From Amylostereum areolatum (lineage: Eukaryota > Basidiomycota > Agaricomycetes > Russulales > Stereaceae): 64,000 bases of DNA. The DNA is taken from positions 124,001 through 188,000 of the forward strand of contig SAXG01000068.1 of the NCBI GenBank assembly GCA_012932865.1, written 5' to 3'. Shown here in pieces: positions 9,892 to 20,708 of the stretch; position 1 is the first letter of the stretch; the number at the start of each line of letters is the position of its first letter. Below the pieces are notes generated by a model, which ran no database searches, was not told the DNA's origin, and saw only the letters and a list, made by a program, of their open reading frames with translations. Position numbers and translations under genes: made by a program.

Positions 9892-11571
9892 TTACCAAGT
9901 CTCCGGCCAGTGAACCTTCGACTCTTCCACTTCTTGCAAGTCCCAGTCCTCTTCTTTCCAGAAGAGATCGTCGACGCGCCAAGAGTGGTTGAATCGCGAG
10001 GGAGGTTCCCGCTGCGTGCGGAGTGCCGCGTCCTCCCAGTACAGCCACTGTTCGGTGGCGTGTTGGGCGGCTTCGTGAGTCAGGCTCTCACGTCGCGTGA
10101 GGAAGCCCAGAAGCTGTCTGTGGGCGCGGGCGGTAGCGTCGGTACGTCGGAGGTGGGGGTGGGACATCAGTGTTCCTGGACCGTAGCTGGTATCCGGATG
10201 GCTCGGGCGAGGAAGAGGAGTCCGTGGTCGGAGGGGGTAGCATGACCGTGATCGGGGGAAGTGAGGGGGAGCGTTCTTGCGACGGGGACAGTCTCGGCGG
10301 AGATGGCCTCGCTCGCCGCATTTCCAGCAGCGTTTCCGCGGCTTCACAGGAATCATGTCCCACTGTTTCTGCGTCCATGTGGTCAGCTCGTCGTCCTTCC
10401 AGTCCGAGGGAATCTCGGCTACTTCCTTCGCTTGGTCGTCCGTCGGATCGTCCGCTTCCTCCGCTGAACTGTCCGATTCGTCCGTTGACTTGCACTCCTG
10501 TCTCCCGCGAGCTTGGATTTCCCTCATCCGTTGGATTATCTCCTGGATCTTGTCGCAGTTCCTCATCGCTCGACTTATCGGGGAAGTCGACGTCTCTGAT
10601 CCGCTTGAGCGATCTTCCGTCGGAGTCGACAGATTCATGTTTACGTCGCTGTGGGGTGACTCGGGGATCTTGGGCGATGGGATCACTAGTGTGGTCGGGG
10701 TGTGGGCGTAGGAAGGAGGGATAAGCAGGGGGGTTTCCGTTCCAAGGCATGGGAGCGTCGTCAATAGAAGCTAGGAAAGGAGTTGGCGGTCTAGGCACCG
10801 CTGGCAGTGAAGAAGGTGCCCAAGGTACTCGTCGCGGATTTTCCGTTGGGAATCTTCTGGTTGGCTGTCTGGGGTCTGGGGGAGTACGAGGCTGTCCGGT
10901 GTACTTTCCGGGTATGTCGTTTCCAACGACGGGAGGCTGGATGGGGTTAATGTGGTTGAGGCCGGGGATGGGTATGGATCTTGGTGGAGTATGAGCGGTG
11001 ACGGGCCGCGGAGGGGCGTTAGGAGGGTACGGGGATCTGGTGAGGGTGGTCGTGATGGGATCTGGTCGAACAGTATAGCCCGGGGAGATGTGATGTCCAT
11101 GGAAGATAAGGTCGATGTCAGGGCCGTCTCGTGGAGACATATGGGGAACTCCAGTAGTTTCCATTCGTCTTCGGAGGATTTCTCCTTCGTAGGCGGCACG
11201 GAAGGTGTGTCTTTCCCAGTTAAGCCAGTTAACTCTGAGTCTGACTTCAGTAAGGAATTTTCGGAGCTCTGCGACGTTGAGTATAGCTGCTGCGCTAGCT
11301 TCCGGAGTTGTCGAAGGAGTTTGACCTCCCTCTCCTCCATCTCGGTTGAGAGCGTTAGGTACCTCGAGTCTAGCCGAAGAAACTCCTCGTCGAGCATCTT
11401 GACGTGATTCTCCAAGATGCTCTGGACGTCGGCCGACTCCTGCCTGAGTTCGCTGATCCGCTCCCTGGCCTGCTCGAGAGCTACTCCGGCTATCATGTGG
11501 GCTATCTGACTTTCTAGCATCGGGGAATCGGGCGTTTGGACTTCCATTGCTCCGGGCAACGGGGATTGCAT
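9892..11571 (-). pseudogene. Coiled-coil plus CCHC zinc-knuckle protein, gag-like, one in-frame stop
   Basis: One frame is open from an ATG at 11571 to 9892 except for a single TAG near 10770, about 560 codons in all. The N-terminal 80 residues look like a coiled coil (heptads through LRQESADVQSILENHVKML and the following Glu/Leu-rich part). The middle is Ser/Pro-rich. Near the C-terminus is a retroviral-type zinc knuckle, C-x2-C-x4-H-x4-C (CWKCGERGHLRRDC, about 10285-10330), then an Arg/Pro tail. Coiled coil plus knuckle suggests a nucleic-acid-binding, self-assembling protein, as in Gag. It sits downstream of a complete pol, whose own Gag is at 15814-16356, which is unusual. It overlaps another long frame (10088-11791). 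Confidence 0.5.
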
Positions 11572-11791
11572 TAGCACCTGTGAGGAATCCAGGCGCTTCA
11601 GTTGGGGTTCTTCTGTGTGCTTCTAAGCGGCTTACCCCTTGTTCTTCCGTCTGGTCCTGACCTAGACGGAGGAGATGCCGACTTAATTGCGAGGATAGTT
11701 GCGGATCGAGCGATGAAGCAGTCTCCGCAGAGGGTTCGTTCCTGCTGGGTGTGGTGTACTTTGTTGCAAATGAAACGGAGGCGGTCGACAT
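10088..11791 (-). CDS. 567-aa overlapping ORF, Pro/Arg/Ser-rich
   Basis: It starts at an ATG at 11791 and is open for 567 codons, in a different frame from the coiled-coil/knuckle ORF over nearly its whole length. Residues about 170-210 are the most protein-like part (AELRKFLTEVRLRVNWLNW…RAAYEGE), followed by a long Pro-rich region, then a charged block with KHESVDSDGRSLKRIRD. No known domain. It may be real overlapping coding, one half of a frameshifted gene, or an accident of a stop-poor sequence. A shorter 84-aa frame with an ATG at 11852 (Cys pairs in FICNKV…LCGDC) overlaps its start in the third frame. Confidence 0.35.
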   Translation of the reverse strand: MSTASVSFATKYTTPSRNEPSAETASSLDPQLSSQLSRHLLRLGQDQTEEQGVSRLEAHRRTPTEAPGFLTGANAIPVARSNGSPNARFPDARKSDSPHDSRSSSRAGQGADQRTQAGVGRRPEHLGESRQDARRGVSSARLEVPNALNRDGGEGGQTPSTTPEASAAAILNVAELRKFLTEVRLRVNWLNWERHTFRAAYEGEILRRRMETTGVPHMSPRDGPDIDLIFHGHHISPGYTVRPDPITTTLTRSPYPPNAPPRPVTAHTPPRSIPIPGLNHINPIQPPVVGNDIPGKYTGQPRTPPDPRQPTRRFPTENPRRVPWAPSSLPAVPRPPTPFLASIDDAPMPWNGNPPAYPSFLRPHPDHTSDPIAQDPRVTPQRRKHESVDSDGRSLKRIRDVDFPDKSSDEELRQDPGDNPTDEGNPSSRETGVQVNGRIGQFSGGSGRSDGRPSEGSSRDSLGLEGRRADHMDAETVGHDSCEAAETLLEMRRARPSPPRLSPSQERSPSLPPITVMLPPPTTDSSSSPEPSGYQLRSRNTDVPPPPPTYRRYRPRPQTASGLPHAT

Positions 11792-11852
11792 TGCTGGGAG
11801 TGACGATTGGATTGGTGGAAGAGGTGTCGGCTGCGTTTGGGGTGGTGGACAT
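11598..11852 (-). CDS. 84-aa ORF 72 bp after gypsy B pol, possible zinc-binding start of the accessory gene
   Basis: The ATG at 11852 lies 72 bp downstream of the pol stop (11925-11927). A TATA-like GGGGATAAAAACC lies about 25-35 bp before it. The protein has a Thr/Ser-rich start and Cys/His residues (C-N-K-V-H-H … L-C-G-D-C) that could bind zinc. It overlaps the 567-aa ORF in another frame, and may be the true N-terminus of a gene later split by frameshifts. Confidence 0.35.
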   Translation of the reverse strand: MSTTPNAADTSSTNPIVTPSNVDRLRFICNKVHHTQQERTLCGDCFIARSATILAIKSASPPSRSGPDGRTRGKPLRSTQKNPN

Positions 11853-11924
11853 TGGTGTTCTGTCTCGTTGAACCCATAGGGTTTTTATCCCCTCTCTGTT
11901 GGCAGTGCATTCGCCTGAATGAGT

Positions 11925-13560
11925 TTCACCAGTGTTTTACTTTCGTCTTGCGTTTCTTTCGTCGTGTTGGCCTTCGCTCTTGTTGCGTTACAGTGATCTC
12001 GTCGAGATCAGTAGATTCTTCATTGGTCTCTTTGATTGGCTGTGGTGGCAACCTCGGTGCCTTCGGGTTATTTCGGTGGAACTCTGCGATCACATCTTTT
12101 GATCCTTTGAGATTAGATGCTGGTTCCCATGTGTTACCGGAGTCTGGGTAGCCTTTCCATTTTACGAAATAATGTAATGGTTTCGGAATATCGTTTGTCT
12201 AGTTTCGAGGCTATTATTGTTTCTAGTTCATAGAGTTCTTCATCGTTTACTAGTTCCGGAGGCGGTTTTTTCGTAAGCTTCTCCATATTGTTCTGTTTCT
12301 TTGAACGGAATTAATAGTGCCGCGTGAAATACCGGGTGTATTTTCCACTTCGCCGGTAGTTCTAAGCGATAGGTTACTGGTCCTATTACTTTTTCAATTT
12401 TGAATGGGCCAAATCGCTTTGGTGCTAGTTTAGTTTTCGGGTATACCGTGTTAAGATTTTTCCCGTCTAACCATACTTGGTCACCCTGTTTGAGTTGATC
12501 TCGCAGTGTGAATGTTTGATCATGCTGCATTTTCATTAATTTGGCAGCTATTTCCAGACTTGCTTCTGTGTTGTTCCATGTGTCCTTAAAGTTCTTTATT
12601 CTTTCTTCGGCTGTCGGTATTCGCGGATTGGTTGGTATTGCCAGGTTGAAAACCGGTTGATACCCGTGTAGGAGTTCAAATGGGGAAGCTTTCGTAGCTG
12701 AATGTTGTCTTATATTGTGTGCAAATTCTGCTTTTGGTAGAAGCTTTGCCCAATTCGTTTGATCTCCGTTGCAGAATGCTCTAAGATATTGTTCTAACTC
12801 TTGATTCACTCTTTCTGTTTCGCCATCCGTTTGGGGATGATACGCTGTACTGAGCGACGAGATAATTCCGAGACTTTCGCAGATGGATTGGAATACTTTG
12901 GATGCGAATTGAGGGCCTCTGTCCGATATCATTCTTTTCCATAGTCCAAATCGTCTGTAAACGTTGTCGATCAGAAGATCAGCTGTTTCTTCTGCGTTAA
13001 TCGTCTTTAGGCACGGTGTGAATACTGCGGTTTTGGTGAACCTGTCGACGACTATGTTGATCGAATCGAATCCGTTGGAGATCGGAAGATCTGTAATGAA
13101 ATCTGATGTGATTGTTTCCCATGGTCGTTCTGGTATTTCCGTAGGTTGTAGTGGATGTTTTGCCGGATGCGTGACATTCTTTGTTGACTGGCATACGGGA
13201 CATCCTTGGACATAGCTTTTTACGAAGGAAATCATCTTTGGCCACCAGAAGTTTCTTTGTACCAGTTCTAGAGTTTTCATTTCTCCTGGATGTCCAATCG
13301 TCTGGAGATCATGATGCGATTTTAGGATCATGTGTCGCAGTTCGAGGTTCTGTGGTACATAGATCTTTCCTTTTCTGATGATCAGATCGTTCTCGAAGTT
13401 CCAATCTTCGATTCCTTTTGCGAGGGTGCGTGGTCCCGATCTTTTGATCGTATCGAGTGCTGTCCAAACTTCATCATCTAGGTGTGAGAAGTTCCTTAGT
13501 TCTCTGAGAAGTTCTTTGTCTCCGATCGCTTCTACTGCTCCCCTTCCAGTGGCTCTAGCT
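11925..13560 (-). pseudogene. Gypsy B integrase and chromodomain
   Basis: Minus strand. The longest frame (13331-12240) holds a Ty3-type integrase: HHCC zinc finger (HHDLQTIGHPG … GCPVC), catalytic core with Asp in TSDFITDLP, Asp in SDRGPQFA and Glu in TDGETERVNQELE, then the GPF/Y-like C-terminal module (FGPFKIEKVIGPVTYRLELP). After 12240 the frame shifts and a chromodomain follows (HYFVKWKGYPDSGNTWEP, about 12110-12165), ending in a Lys/Arg-rich tail and a stop at 11925-11927. Upstream, 13560-13331 is coding in a second frame. So at least two frameshifts break an otherwise well-kept protein. Chromodomains of this class direct insertion to heterochromatin. Confidence 0.85.
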
Positions 13561-15817
13561 TGAATATAGAGGGGTGGAGTAGAATTCGTTCATCATTGTC
13601 TGGGATATCTTCTTTATGATCTGATCTTCTAGAAAGTCCGTCTGCTTTATTTGTACTTCCTGGTTTGTGTACCAGGGTGTAGTCGAAGCGGGATAGGTAC
13701 AAGCTCCATCGTGCCTGTTGTCGATTGAGTTTTTGAGCTGTTGTGAAATATTCTAGATTTTTGTGGTCTGTCCAGATTTCAATCTTGTAGTTCGCTCCTT
13801 CTAGATAGTGTCGCCAGTGTTCGAGGGCTTTCACCACTCCTAGAAGTTCTTTGTCGTATATCTCGTAGTTCTGTTCCGCCGGCGACAGTGATTTGGCCAG
13901 ATACGCGACCGGATGCCATCTTTCGGTTTCATCCGGTTGTGATAGGATAGCTCCGTACGCGAAGTCTGAGGCATCGCTTTCTATACGAAACGGTTTGTTC
14001 TCGTCAGGCATAATTAAGACTGGGGACGACGTGAACTCGTGTTTCAGTCTGTTGAAGGTGTTTTCACACTCGGTCGTCCAGTTCCAGTCATGGTCCTTCT
14101 TCGTGAGTTGGAATAGTGGTCTTGCGATCTTAGAATAATCTTTGATGAAACATCGATAGAAGTTTCCAAATCCAAGGAACGACTGGACTTCTTTCACTTT
14201 CCTCGGTGTAGGCCATTCCGATAGTCCTTGAACCTTGATCGGGTCCATCTGTACCTTGTTATGCGTGATTATCACTCCTAGGTACTCGATTGATGATTGT
14301 TCGAAGAAGCACTTTTCTGGTTTCAGGAACAGATCGTTCCGTTCCAGAATCTGAAGAGCTTCCTTCATCAGTCTTCTATGTTCGTCGAGTGTTTCTGTGA
14401 ATATCAATATATCGTCCATGTATACCACTACCTTTCCCGTGTCTATTAATCCCTTGAATAGTGCGTTCATCATTGCTTGGAACGTTGCGGGCGAGTTGGT
14501 TAGTCCGAAGAACATCACCATTGGTTCGAACAGGCCTCTGTTCGTTTTGAACGCGGCTTTCCATTGATCTCCTTCTTTGATTCGAACATTGTTGTATCCC
14601 CATCAGAGATCGAGCTTTGAGAAGATCTTAGCATCTTTGAGTTTGTTGATGAGATCTGAGATGAGTGGGATTGGGTATTCATTTTTTACCGTGATGGAGT
14701 TGAGATAGCGATAGTCCTGTACTGGTCGAAGAGATCCATCTTTCTTCTTGATGAAAAAGAAGGGCGACGATATCTCTGATTTTGATTCTCGGATGTATCC
14801 TTTTCGTAGATGTTCATCTACAAACGCGTCTAATTCTTTTCGTTCTGGCACCGTCATCGGATACAATTTGCAATTTCGAGGTTTCCATCCTTCGGTCAGG
14901 TCTATCGCATGATCCCAAGGTCTACTGATTGGGAAGCGTTCCGACGCTTTCTTTTCAAATACCTTTTGATACTGTTTGTAGCTGGGTGGAATCATCTCAT
15001 CGAGTGTCTTCTTCTTCTCTCCCATGGCTGCCCTTTCTGCGAGTTCTTGTGCTTTAGTTGCTCTCGCGGTTATCCAGGTACTGGTTTCGTTCGTTTCTTC
15101 TGCAACTGGTATTGCTTCTATGTTAGTTTTCCCATAGAACGTTCTGATCGTCTTGATCTCGATGAGATCGGAATCGATTTCGGAATCTTCTTGTTCCTCT
15201 ATCATTGCGTGATGGTTTGCCTTCTGTTCTTCGAATGATGGTAGAAAGGGTTCGTCCTTTCCTTGGACGGTCATTGTTTTACTCGTAGTGGAGCACGTAC
15301 CTGGACATGTCTGTAGTGTAATCTGTCTCTTTCTCCAATCGATGCTAGGGTTGTGTTTTTTAAGCCAAGGGGTTCCTAAGATTACTTCGTCTCCTCCTAG
15401 GGCTGTGGCGAATAGTCCTAGGCTTTCGCGGTGAATTTCTCCGTTGATTCCTTCCATTGTCATCGGAAGGTATACCTTCTGTTTGATCTCTCCCAGAGTG
15501 TTTCGAGATCCGTCGACGTTGTATATCGGTATTGGTTTCTTAAGCTGGATCAGATTCATCTTGTGTTTTCGTACGAAATCTGGATGGATCAGAGTGCTGC
15601 TTGCTCCGCTATCCAATAGCGCTTTTGCTGCGGCTTTACGGAACTTTCCATGAAACATAACAGGTATATGAATTGATGGAGCGTGTGTTGCTCCGTCTTG
15701 GTATGACCTTATATACACTGTTCTATTTACGTCATCTCCTGTTTCCTGCACAGGAGATTGATTTGAAAGGTTCATTGTCTGTGTCCTTTCAACAGCCGCG
15801 GTTGAAGGACAATTCAA
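13532..15817 (-). pseudogene. Gypsy B protease, reverse transcriptase and RNase H
   Basis: Minus strand, two frames divided by one stop near 14603. The first (15817-14603) has a retropepsin with the catalytic D-S-G-A (KALLDSGASSTLI, about 15600-15625) and the start of RT (FFIKKKDGSLRPVQDYR). The second (14521-13532) continues RT with YMDD (plus-strand 14411-14422), then RNase H with TDHKNLEYF. The stop is TGA where related copies have Arg in D-x-R-W-G-Y-N-N-V, so a single CGA to TGA change explains it. A frameshift near 13545 leads into the integrase. The element is therefore only lightly damaged. Confidence 0.87.
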
Positions 15818-16365
15818 AAACCCTGATTGTCTTTGAACATGTTGGCAGTGCGTGCAAACGTTTCACTGTCCATCTTGTTCACAAGCTTGGTGATCTGATC
15901 AATCGGAGATTCTTCTTCTGTTAGATTCGTCGTTCGTGCATTGATCGTCGTTTGTGTACGTTTCTCTGGGCAGTTCCTGGAGATGTGTCCTGGCTTTCGA
16001 CAATAGAAGCATGATCCTGATTTCTGGAGTTCGGTACATTCTTGCGGGGTAAGGCGTCTGAAGTTTCGGCCGTTGTTTCCGGTCTGAGTGGCCCTGGCGG
16101 TGGTAATGTTCCCTTTATTTCTGTTTCCTCTTCGGAATGGAACATACGCCTGTGGTTTCTTGTATAGAAGGGTGAGGTCGCTAGTTGGGTTCATTGGTCT
16201 CGTATAATGCCGTTGGAATGCTTGAGCTTCTCGCCAGTTATTATCGATGCGCAATGCGAGTTCATACCATTCGTCGATATCGTTCGAGATGTGATCTCTC
16301 TTGAGGATCTCGACCACGATATCGTTGCGCAGTCCTCTCTTGAATTGGTCGATCAATGCTTATCC
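15814..16365 (-). pseudogene. Gypsy B gag, 5'-truncated
   Basis: The frame encodes the C-terminal half of a Ty3-type Gag: capsid-like helices (IDQFKRGLRNDIVVEILK … EWYELALRIDNNW), then one zinc knuckle C-x2-C-x4-H-x4-C (CFYCRKPGHISRNC, near 16000). It overlaps the protease frame by a few bases, as in elements that use frameshifting. The start and the 5' LTR are missing. Similarity ends near 16365, where unrelated sequence begins. Confidence 0.8.
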
Positions 16366-16630
16366 TGGACCGTCATCCCACCGCAAACAAGTAAGAAAAG
16401 TGAGAAAAGAATGTGGACAAAGTGGATACCACGCACCGTCCGCTCGTTTGCGCTATTCCACCCTGGTGACCGCCTGTTAATTCGCACAGCCATTAGTGAT
16501 ACACCACAACACGAGGCGAAGGTGCAAGGTGGGCGGCCGGAACACGTACAATATTTGCATGCAAATCCGAATGGGTATCTGGAAGGGGGTCCGAAACGAG
16601 GGGGGAGGTGAACTCTGCAGGCAGTAGCAC

Positions 16631-17045
16631 AGCTACAGGCAGACATTTGTCAAACCGTGCTGGCAAGAGTCACCTCGGGAATGTGGATGACGGCGTTGGG
16701 AGTGGAGATGACAAAGGGGGGGTGCGTATGACAAAGGGGAACAAAAATGGGGAGGGGGAAAGCGGGCCAGCGCATGAGGGACGGGTTTATATTTGCTGGT
16801 GGGTACCCACCGGCCCACTGGGTACCCGCAGGTTTTTCTGAACGAAGTCGTGACTTCGACTTGCCACGTCAACGTGTCGCGACGCACCAGCACCAGTTCA
16901 ATCTCTCCCCCTTTCACATCTCCTCGTCCCCCTCGGTTTCCATTGTTCCACCTTCGCACTCCTGCTCCCTCATTTACTACTCTCTTACTCCCACATTCCC
17001 AGATGTCTCCTGCTGGCGAGGTTTCACAAATGTGTGCCTGCAGCC
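16631..17045. repeat. Foldback element, imperfect inverted repeat of about 60-bp arms
   Basis: 16631-16690 and 16986-17045 are imperfect reverse complements (shared CAGGCA.ACATTTGT.AAACC … GGGAATGTGG), with further weak pairing inward around a GGGTACCC-rich centre near 16800-16830. It may be a MITE or a subterminal-repeat DNA transposon relic, lying between gypsy B and the decayed gene at 17525. Confidence 0.45.
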
Positions 17046-17524
17046 CCGCAGCCGGCGGAGTTCGTCTCCCCCCTCATTTACCACCCAAGTCGGCCTATCC
17101 GTCACTCAAGTTCGCCTCGCCATTGTCTGACATCTCCGTCAGCACAGGTATGTTCCCTTTGACTCTTTCATGATCATATACTAACGTGCGCGTTTGTACA
17201 CCTCTCGTCACCCCGCCGCCCACCGCCCAATGTTCGCATGCGACTCGGTGCGTCTCTATTGTGCCATTTCGTGTATTTCTGCTGACTTGCGCGTTTTTGT
17301 ACACTCATCAAGCCCCGTCGTATTATCACCCTCCTGCCCAACATTCATGTACAATCCCTCGTCACCCTGCCACCCGCTGCCCAATTTCTGCATCCATGCA
17401 GGTTTGTCACCTGTCCCTCGCGCGCGCAATCGAGTCTAATGCATTTTAGATGCCTGACCTGTTCCTGTACCCCTACCGCTACACGCACACGTGGTCACCG
17501 ACAACAACAATTGTCATTGTGAGC
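17046..17524. other. Pyrimidine-rich intergenic sequence
   Basis: No supported gene. The CT-rich composition just upstream of the ATG at 17525 is what a fungal promoter or leader often looks like. No clear TATA box. Confidence 0.35.
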
Positions 17525-19580
17525 ATGGAGCGCATTCCAGTCCCCCCGTAGTTCTACCCCCTGCTCTCTGTTGGTGCACTCGGTGACTGGGGCCCACACG
17601 ATTGGGCTTTGGAACCCCAGCCTTTCGACTATGCCGCCCCTTACTTGGCTTTCCTCCGCTCCCGCGTTGGTGGTACCCCCGATACCCCACTCACTGCCCC
17701 GCCCATCAAGTTAATGTGGCAGGGCTCTGACAAGCCAGGCGAATATGTTCTCCGGCACAACGCTCAAACTGCCCTCCGCTCGGTCCTCGACGAAACCCGG
17801 CAGCGCTTTGGCCAAATTCGTGTGGCCCTCTGCAAACACGCGTGGACCGATGGGACTTTGGACCATGTCATCCCACCCGATCTCGCGATGGAAAGGGCCA
17901 CCGACGTGTATGGTGTTCTCATCACCTGCGTAATGTCTTGGGCCGAATTTGTGCATGCCTACCGTGCCCTCCAGCATGTGCTCCTGGAGTTGACAGCCTT
18001 CTTTGACTGGTGGTTCATTTTTTACTTGGATCAAACCCCCCCCCCTCTTCGGGCACGTCCTCCGTGGCTCTATATTCTCGGATAGAGAGATGCGCCTGTA
18101 CAGGTCTTTCGGTTGCCACAGTCTCCCCGCCTACGTCGTGGTCCCAACATCTCTGTGGCAGTTAGACAACAAGAAGTCTGTCAAGATGTTCAAACACAAA
18201 ATCTCTTCACCGTCTCCCCTTGAAAGTAAGCACTGCCAATCTCACCTGTTTCTGATACTCAACATCCCTCAATCAGGACAAACCACCCCCCACAACTTGC
18301 CACAGTGATTCTATCCACCCCAGACCGCTACGTACACAGAGTTTGAGCATCAGGCTTGCGGCGCGCTTGCTCGGTCTGATGTATATGTGCCCTCAACGCG
18401 TATGGTGCAAAAGTGGGTGGAGCATGAACGCGAAGAAGCTGGTAAGCTAACGTGTTCGTTCTCGGTATGGCTTGGAGCTGACTTCGACATAGAGCATGCA
18501 CAACTTCGCACGAAGTACCCCATGTTCGACGGCTTCAAAGCAGGCACCTTGCCATACTAGAATGAGGAGCTTCGTTGACTCTCCAACATGTCGCCACGTC
18601 CGTCGTACATCCTCCCCCCTGTCGAGTGCTACACGCCCGCGTTCTCCGATGTTGACATGAACCACTTCATTCAGCACGACAACCTGCAATCCTGGTATTT
18701 CCCCCCTATCCACATCCTCTGGGGTCCCCGAACTGTAGAAAAACAACTTCAATTCTTCTCCCGCCTCGTAACTCTCTGGCCCCACCTCCTGCGGCGTGTT
18801 ACTTTAGCTCGAACCGACCCCATCATCTACCCACTATCGACAGAGGCTTGGCGTGCTATATTAGGCGATCAGTACTTCAAGTATGACTGCTGGCCAATGG
18901 AGAAGGCGAGCATGTACGACCTCCTCAAGTTTCATGTGTATGGTGGTGCCAAAGTTTTTGGTACAGCAATGTCCGACGCGCTGTGCAAGGGCGTCCTCGA
19001 TGACCCATCGAGTAGTCTTGACTGTGGGTGCGATGTGACCACCACAATGCTGGAGGGAGATGGTAATCTCCTCTACTCAATTGCATTCCGTGTGGTTGAG
19101 GAGTCACTCCTGATTGATCTCTCATTCCTTGCAGCGGATGGTTGCCTCCCCAGTGCGTGTCCGTTCCCTGTTGACTGCTATCTTGCTTTCTACGATCCAG
19201 ATTTGGATCGAACATCGGAGACACGAGCCGCGCTTATGGCTGCCGTTGAGCGTGTTGTTTTGTTCAACGGTCGGCACAGGTTGCAAGGATGGGAGTTGAC
19301 AGAGGTGAAAGAGAAGAGAGGTTGGGTGAAGGCACTCCGTGATTTTTTTAGTGCGTACATTTCTGAGTTCGAGACATTCTACATTTTCAGCAATATGGGC
19401 CTCAAGCTTGATGAGGTCGACTTTGATTCTATTACAGATATGAAGGTTTTAGATAGGTACGAACACGGACTGCTTCAGTTTTATGTGTATAGTTGTTTCT
19501 GTCGTGGTTCTTTCCCTCTCCCCTTGCTCCCATCCCCTCGTACCTACAGTTGGAATTGTCGTGTGTGTTGGGGTCTCTGA
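17525..19580 (+). pseudogene. Decayed intron-containing host-like gene, unrecognised family
   Basis: From an ATG at 17525 the frame meets a TAG at codon 9 (17549, probably from CAG), then stays open to 18085. A run of ten C at 18036-18045 then causes a frameshift, and coding continues in another frame (GHVLRGSIFSDREMRLYRSFG). A 51-bp intron fits at 18226-18276 (GTAAGC … ATCAG). Further downstream, 18588-19580 is open for 330 codons, acidic, Trp/Phe-rich and without transmembrane segments (for example PPIHILWGPRTVEKQLQFFS, then VLFNGRHRLQGWELTEVKEK). I recognise no domain. The stop, the homopolymer frameshift and the loss of similarity at repeat sequence near 19600 suggest a pseudogene. It could still be a multi-exon gene I have mis-spliced. 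Confidence 0.45.
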
Positions 19581-19639
19581 TTTTGTATCTCTGCTTTATG
19601 GACTCAATACATTGACTGTTTTCCCTTGCATGGCAGGTC

Positions 19640-19898
19640 TAGTGAGTTCCTTGGCAGGGTGGTCGGGTGAGTCGGGTGAGTTGGGCCGAATCCAGGCCGG
19701 CAATGATGTCATTTTCTTCAGGCACAACGGGTACCTCTGATACCTGTATCCGCATGGGTTTCGGCATCCATGGATCCGGGTATTCGTGTGCTTGATACCT
19801 GTGCGGATGTGGGTAGTGGTCTGGGACACCACGGGTACTTGTCTCACGGATATGGGTATATCTACGGATATACTCGTGAAGAGCTCTGACGTATCGAC
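19640..19898. repeat. hAT-like subterminal repeat block
   Basis: Clustered GGGTACC, TACCTGT and GGATA motifs end at ACTCGTGAAGAGCTCTG, which is the reverse complement of the hAT-like terminus at 6658. It looks like one end of a hAT element. No transposase frame adjoins it. Confidence 0.45.
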
Positions 19899-19934
19899 GA
19901 AACTGGCAAGGAACACCAGGGCACACAGTAGTTG

Positions 19935-20708
19935 AGTGGCAACCCTCTAGTACAAACCCTGTTCAGGATCTCTGGTTTTGGAGACACAACCAGGAACTCG
20001 TCACACCCCTGACTTCCAAGTCGCGCGTGAAGTCCAAATCGAGCTTGACGAAGCTGAAGAACATCGCAAGGAACTCCGACATCAACAAGAAGCAGCCTTC
20101 ACCTGATCTCTCGACATCGCCCTCCCTGCTGACAAAATGTCCGACAAAGAAACCAAACCCTCGACTGCCTCCAAGTGCGAGCTCGGCCCCAAGCCGAAGC
20201 CCTTCAAGGGTGACAGACGTGACACCTTCCGATTTTCCCTAGAGCTCCGCATGTTCCTTTGTGTTAACAAAGATATTTACACCACAGACGATGCCAAGAT
20301 GATGCTCCTCCTCAGCCTGATGGAGGGAGACACGGTGAACTCCTGGGCCATGCACCACCACATGGAGCTCTTTGCTGATGAAAGACAAGAAGGAAGAAGC
20401 TGAAGACTCTGGTGAAACACCCCCAAAGCTCCATTACAGCACCTACAAAGAGCTTTCAGATAGGTGTGGTCAAGATTTCGTACCGATCGAACCAAAGATG
20501 GAGGCCCAGCATAAGATCAACGAGCTCACGATGACTACTCGGGACATCACTGACTTCATCACCGAGTTTGAACTGCTGGCAACCATGACGGAATACGACG
20601 AGGAAGTGCTGATCCACTTCTTCAAGAAAGGACTACAGCGAGAACTCGGCAAGCAGGTGGCCCGGTCGTACCCATTCCCCACTGACCTCGCAGAGTGGAA
20701 GGAGCGGA
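19935..20708 (+). pseudogene. Gypsy family A gag fragment (copy A2)
   Basis: A charged Gag-like stretch (VQIELDEAEEHRKELRHQQEAA) precedes an ATG at 20137. Then comes a retrotransposon Gag capsid region (KPFKGDRRDTFRFSLELRMFL … NELTMTTRDITDFITEFELLA … FFKKGLQ), split by one frameshift near 20385. A related copy at 33440-34030 shows the same blocks. At 20708/20709 it is fused directly to the middle of RT, so the zinc knuckle, the protease and the RT N-terminus have been deleted. Confidence 0.75.

Noticed and set aside
10170..10724. 184-aa plus-strand ORF opposite the accessory block
   Set aside because: Ser-rich shadow frame without start context; minus strand carries the zinc knuckle.
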